Source: Parcubacteria group bacterium GW2011_GWB1_42_6 (GTDB lineage Bacteria; Patescibacteriota; Minisyncoccia; Portnoybacterales; GWB1-42-6). From it: 21,443 nt of DNA. Shown piece by piece: positions 20,473 to 21,443 of the stretch. Where the stretch lies: assembly GCA_000997475.1 (NCBI GenBank), contig LCEC01000006.1, forward strand, positions 1 to 21,443, read 5' to 3'. The translations under genes were made by a program, and so were the position numbers. A model generated the notes under the pieces. It saw only the letters and a list, made by a program, of their open reading frames with translations, ran no database searches and was not told the origin of the DNA. Numbering within the stretch: the stretch's first letter is position 1; the number at the start of each line of letters is the position of its first letter.

Positions 20473-20503
20473 AAAAACGCCCATTTTCGGGCGTTTTTGT
20501 TTT
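20473..20503 (+). terminator. Rho-independent terminator after tRNA-Leu
   Basis: AAAAACGCCC-ATTTTC-GGGCGTTTTT: a strong stem with an A-tract before and a T-tract after. It can work in both directions. Confidence 0.9.
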
Positions 20504-20515
20504 ATCTTCTTGCCC

Positions 20516-20545
20516 TTGACAAATACACATATTTTGGATTATAAT
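20516..20545 (+). promoter_or_regulatory. Consensus sigma70-type promoter
   Basis: Perfect TTGACA (20516-20521) and perfect TATAAT (20540-20545) with an 18-bp spacer. It is the strongest promoter in the window and drives the gene at 20616. Confidence 0.9.
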
Positions 20546-20615
20546 TCTAAATCAGAAAAGGATAGTTATTTGATAACAAAATAAAGTCAAAAAACAAAAA
20601 AACAGGAGGCTTGCC

Positions 20616-21359
20616 ATGGCGGATAACCGCAGAAATGATCGCCAAGACGATCAAAGAAATAATCGCGGCCAAAACAACCGGCCGAGAGAAGACACAAGAA
20701 CGACAATCCAGCTGGAAATCGGCGAAATAACCAGAAACGGAGATTTTTTCCGTGTTCCGGTGAGCGCCTTTGCCCGGCAAGGAAACCGGCTAATCGCCGA
20801 CAAGCCCCTCATCGTCTCCCATGAATATGGCGAGATGTACGAAGAATTCTCTTACACGCCGGACGCGAACACCGGCCGAATCAGAGCGCTTGCTAGAGTT
20901 CCGATCGGCCAGAAAAAAGTTTATGTTTGCGTCCAGCTTTCCGGAACGCCTTTCTTTTCCGAAAGAAAAGAAATCACACTTCCGGAAATCACCCCGAATC
21001 AAGAAAAAGAAACCGACTTTGAACTGGACGTCTCGGTTCTTCCAGGCGGCGTGAATCAAATTATTGTTTCAGTGATTCCGCCCAAAGAAGGAATAAAATT
21101 TCTTGCCATAAGCAGATATTTGCCGAATGGACAAAAGAAATTCCCCTCTGATGAAGACGGGATCGCAAGAACCAGAATAAAGATTCCGGCCGGAGAAAAA
21201 GAAAGTGTAGTCATTCGGCAACTGGGAACCAACAAGGATACGGAAATAACCTTGAGGGGACCCGAAAAAAAGATCCCGAAGTGCAATATCACCGAATGCC
21301 CGGCTTCCAATCCTTTCGCAAGTTTTTTTGCGGGATTAAGAAAAGGGGCTAAAAAGTGA
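20616..21359 (+). CDS. Conserved hypothetical protein with disordered N terminus
   Basis: The 247-residue product begins with an Arg/Asn/Asp/Gln-rich disordered stretch (about 1-28), then shows alternating strand-like segments (TIQLEIGEITRNGDFFRVPVS, VYVCVQLSG, VNQIIVSVIPP, TRIKIPAGEKESVVIRQL) suggesting two beta-sandwich-like domains. It ends with a Cys-containing KCNITECPAS segment and a basic tail. There is no signal peptide. The start is well set by GGAGG about 8 bp upstream, the clearest ribosome site in the window, and by the consensus promoter; high expression is expected. I cannot name a family. Confidence 0.85.
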   Translation: MADNRRNDRQDDQRNNRGQNNRPREDTRTTIQLEIGEITRNGDFFRVPVSAFARQGNRLIADKPLIVSHEYGEMYEEFSYTPDANTGRIRALARVPIGQKKVYVCVQLSGTPFFSERKEITLPEITPNQEKETDFELDVSVLPGGVNQIIVSVIPPKEGIKFLAISRYLPNGQKKFPSDEDGIARTRIKIPAGEKESVVIRQLGTNKDTEITLRGPEKKIPKCNITECPASNPFASFFAGLRKGAKK

Positions 21360-21443
21360 AAAATCACTATTATTTGTCGATAATCGACAAATTTAAAAGA
21401 ATCATTGCCGAATTCAAATTGAATAAATCGTATTTTTGGGATT
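21356..21443 (+). CDS. Start of a hypothetical ORF cut by the window edge
   Basis: A GTG overlaps the previous stop (GTGA) and opens a frame to the end: MKNHYYLSIIDKFKRIIAEF, then KLNKSYFWD. The basic, helical start and the overlap suggest a coupled gene. Only 29 codons are visible, so this is tentative. Confidence 0.4.
   Translation, partial: MKNHYYLSIIDKFKRIIAEFKLNKSYFWD
21373..21391. repeat. 19-bp perfect palindrome
   Basis: TTTGTCGAT-A-ATCGACAAA is symmetric over 9 bp each side. It lies inside the start of the tentative ORF; it could be an operator or recombinase site, or chance. Confidence 0.6.

Noticed and set aside
20323..20544. Plus-strand ORF of 73 codons
   Set aside because: It runs through tRNA-Leu, the 91-bp insert and the terminator.

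Overview
The window looks like a chromosomal segment of a Candidate Phyla Radiation (Patescibacteria, probably Parcubacteria-like) bacterium. Pointers are the surface protein with VGIGTxxP repeats, the VanW and PrsW-like proteins, many starts without a Shine-Dalgarno site, extended -10 promoters placed close to start codons, AT-rich spacers, and a high density of short palindromes in intergenic DNA. The standard code applies: UGA is used as a stop. The taxonomic placement is inference.

Layout. 1-2938 (minus): a membrane-anchored HTH/coiled-coil/VGIGTxxP-repeat surface protein, broken into three reading frames and containing a 100-bp direct repeat. 2939-4403: AT-rich DNA with one 156-bp MITE-like element and a small MerR-type HTH gene. 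4404-5475: comF and two tRNA-Ser genes. 5549-8074: a type II restriction-modification pair and a fragment. 8092-9240: a truncated gene remnant, a GIY-YIG gene, a small membrane protein, and a tRNA-Arg inside a long inverted repeat. 9390-13186: recG convergent with a membrane glycosyltransferase. 13223-14836: a second MITE copy, an SDR gene, and a tRNA-Glu locus holding a second GIY-YIG gene and a tRNA relic split by 30-bp double hairpins. 14836-17311: tsaD, a PrsW-type protease and a GxxExxY gene inside inverted repeats. 17335-19801: an hsp20 gene under a HAIR-like operator, and a vanW-family gene. 19881-21443: a third GIY-YIG gene bracketed by inverted repeats, a tRNA-Leu with a 91-bp insert at its 3' end, a conserved hypothetical gene with a consensus promoter, and the start of another ORF.

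Main point. Three small GIY-YIG genes each start 4-12 nt after a GC-rich hairpin. Four of the five tRNA genes (Ser-UGA, Arg, Glu, Leu) carry palindromic or duplicated DNA in or directly against them. The third GIY-YIG gene lies between terminal modules that recur, in the same order and orientation, in two gene-less ~130-156 bp elements elsewhere in the window. This suggests a GIY-YIG nuclease-linked family of small mobile palindromes with non-autonomous derivatives, in some ways like REP/RAYT, and with a taste for tRNA genes. Structure and positions are seen in the sequence; mobility and the nuclease link are inference.

Housekeeping functions present are DNA repair/recombination (RecG), tRNA t6A modification (TsaD), DNA uptake (ComF), protein quality control (Hsp20), cell-surface functions (VanW-like protein, glycosyltransferase, repeat protein) and defence (R-M).
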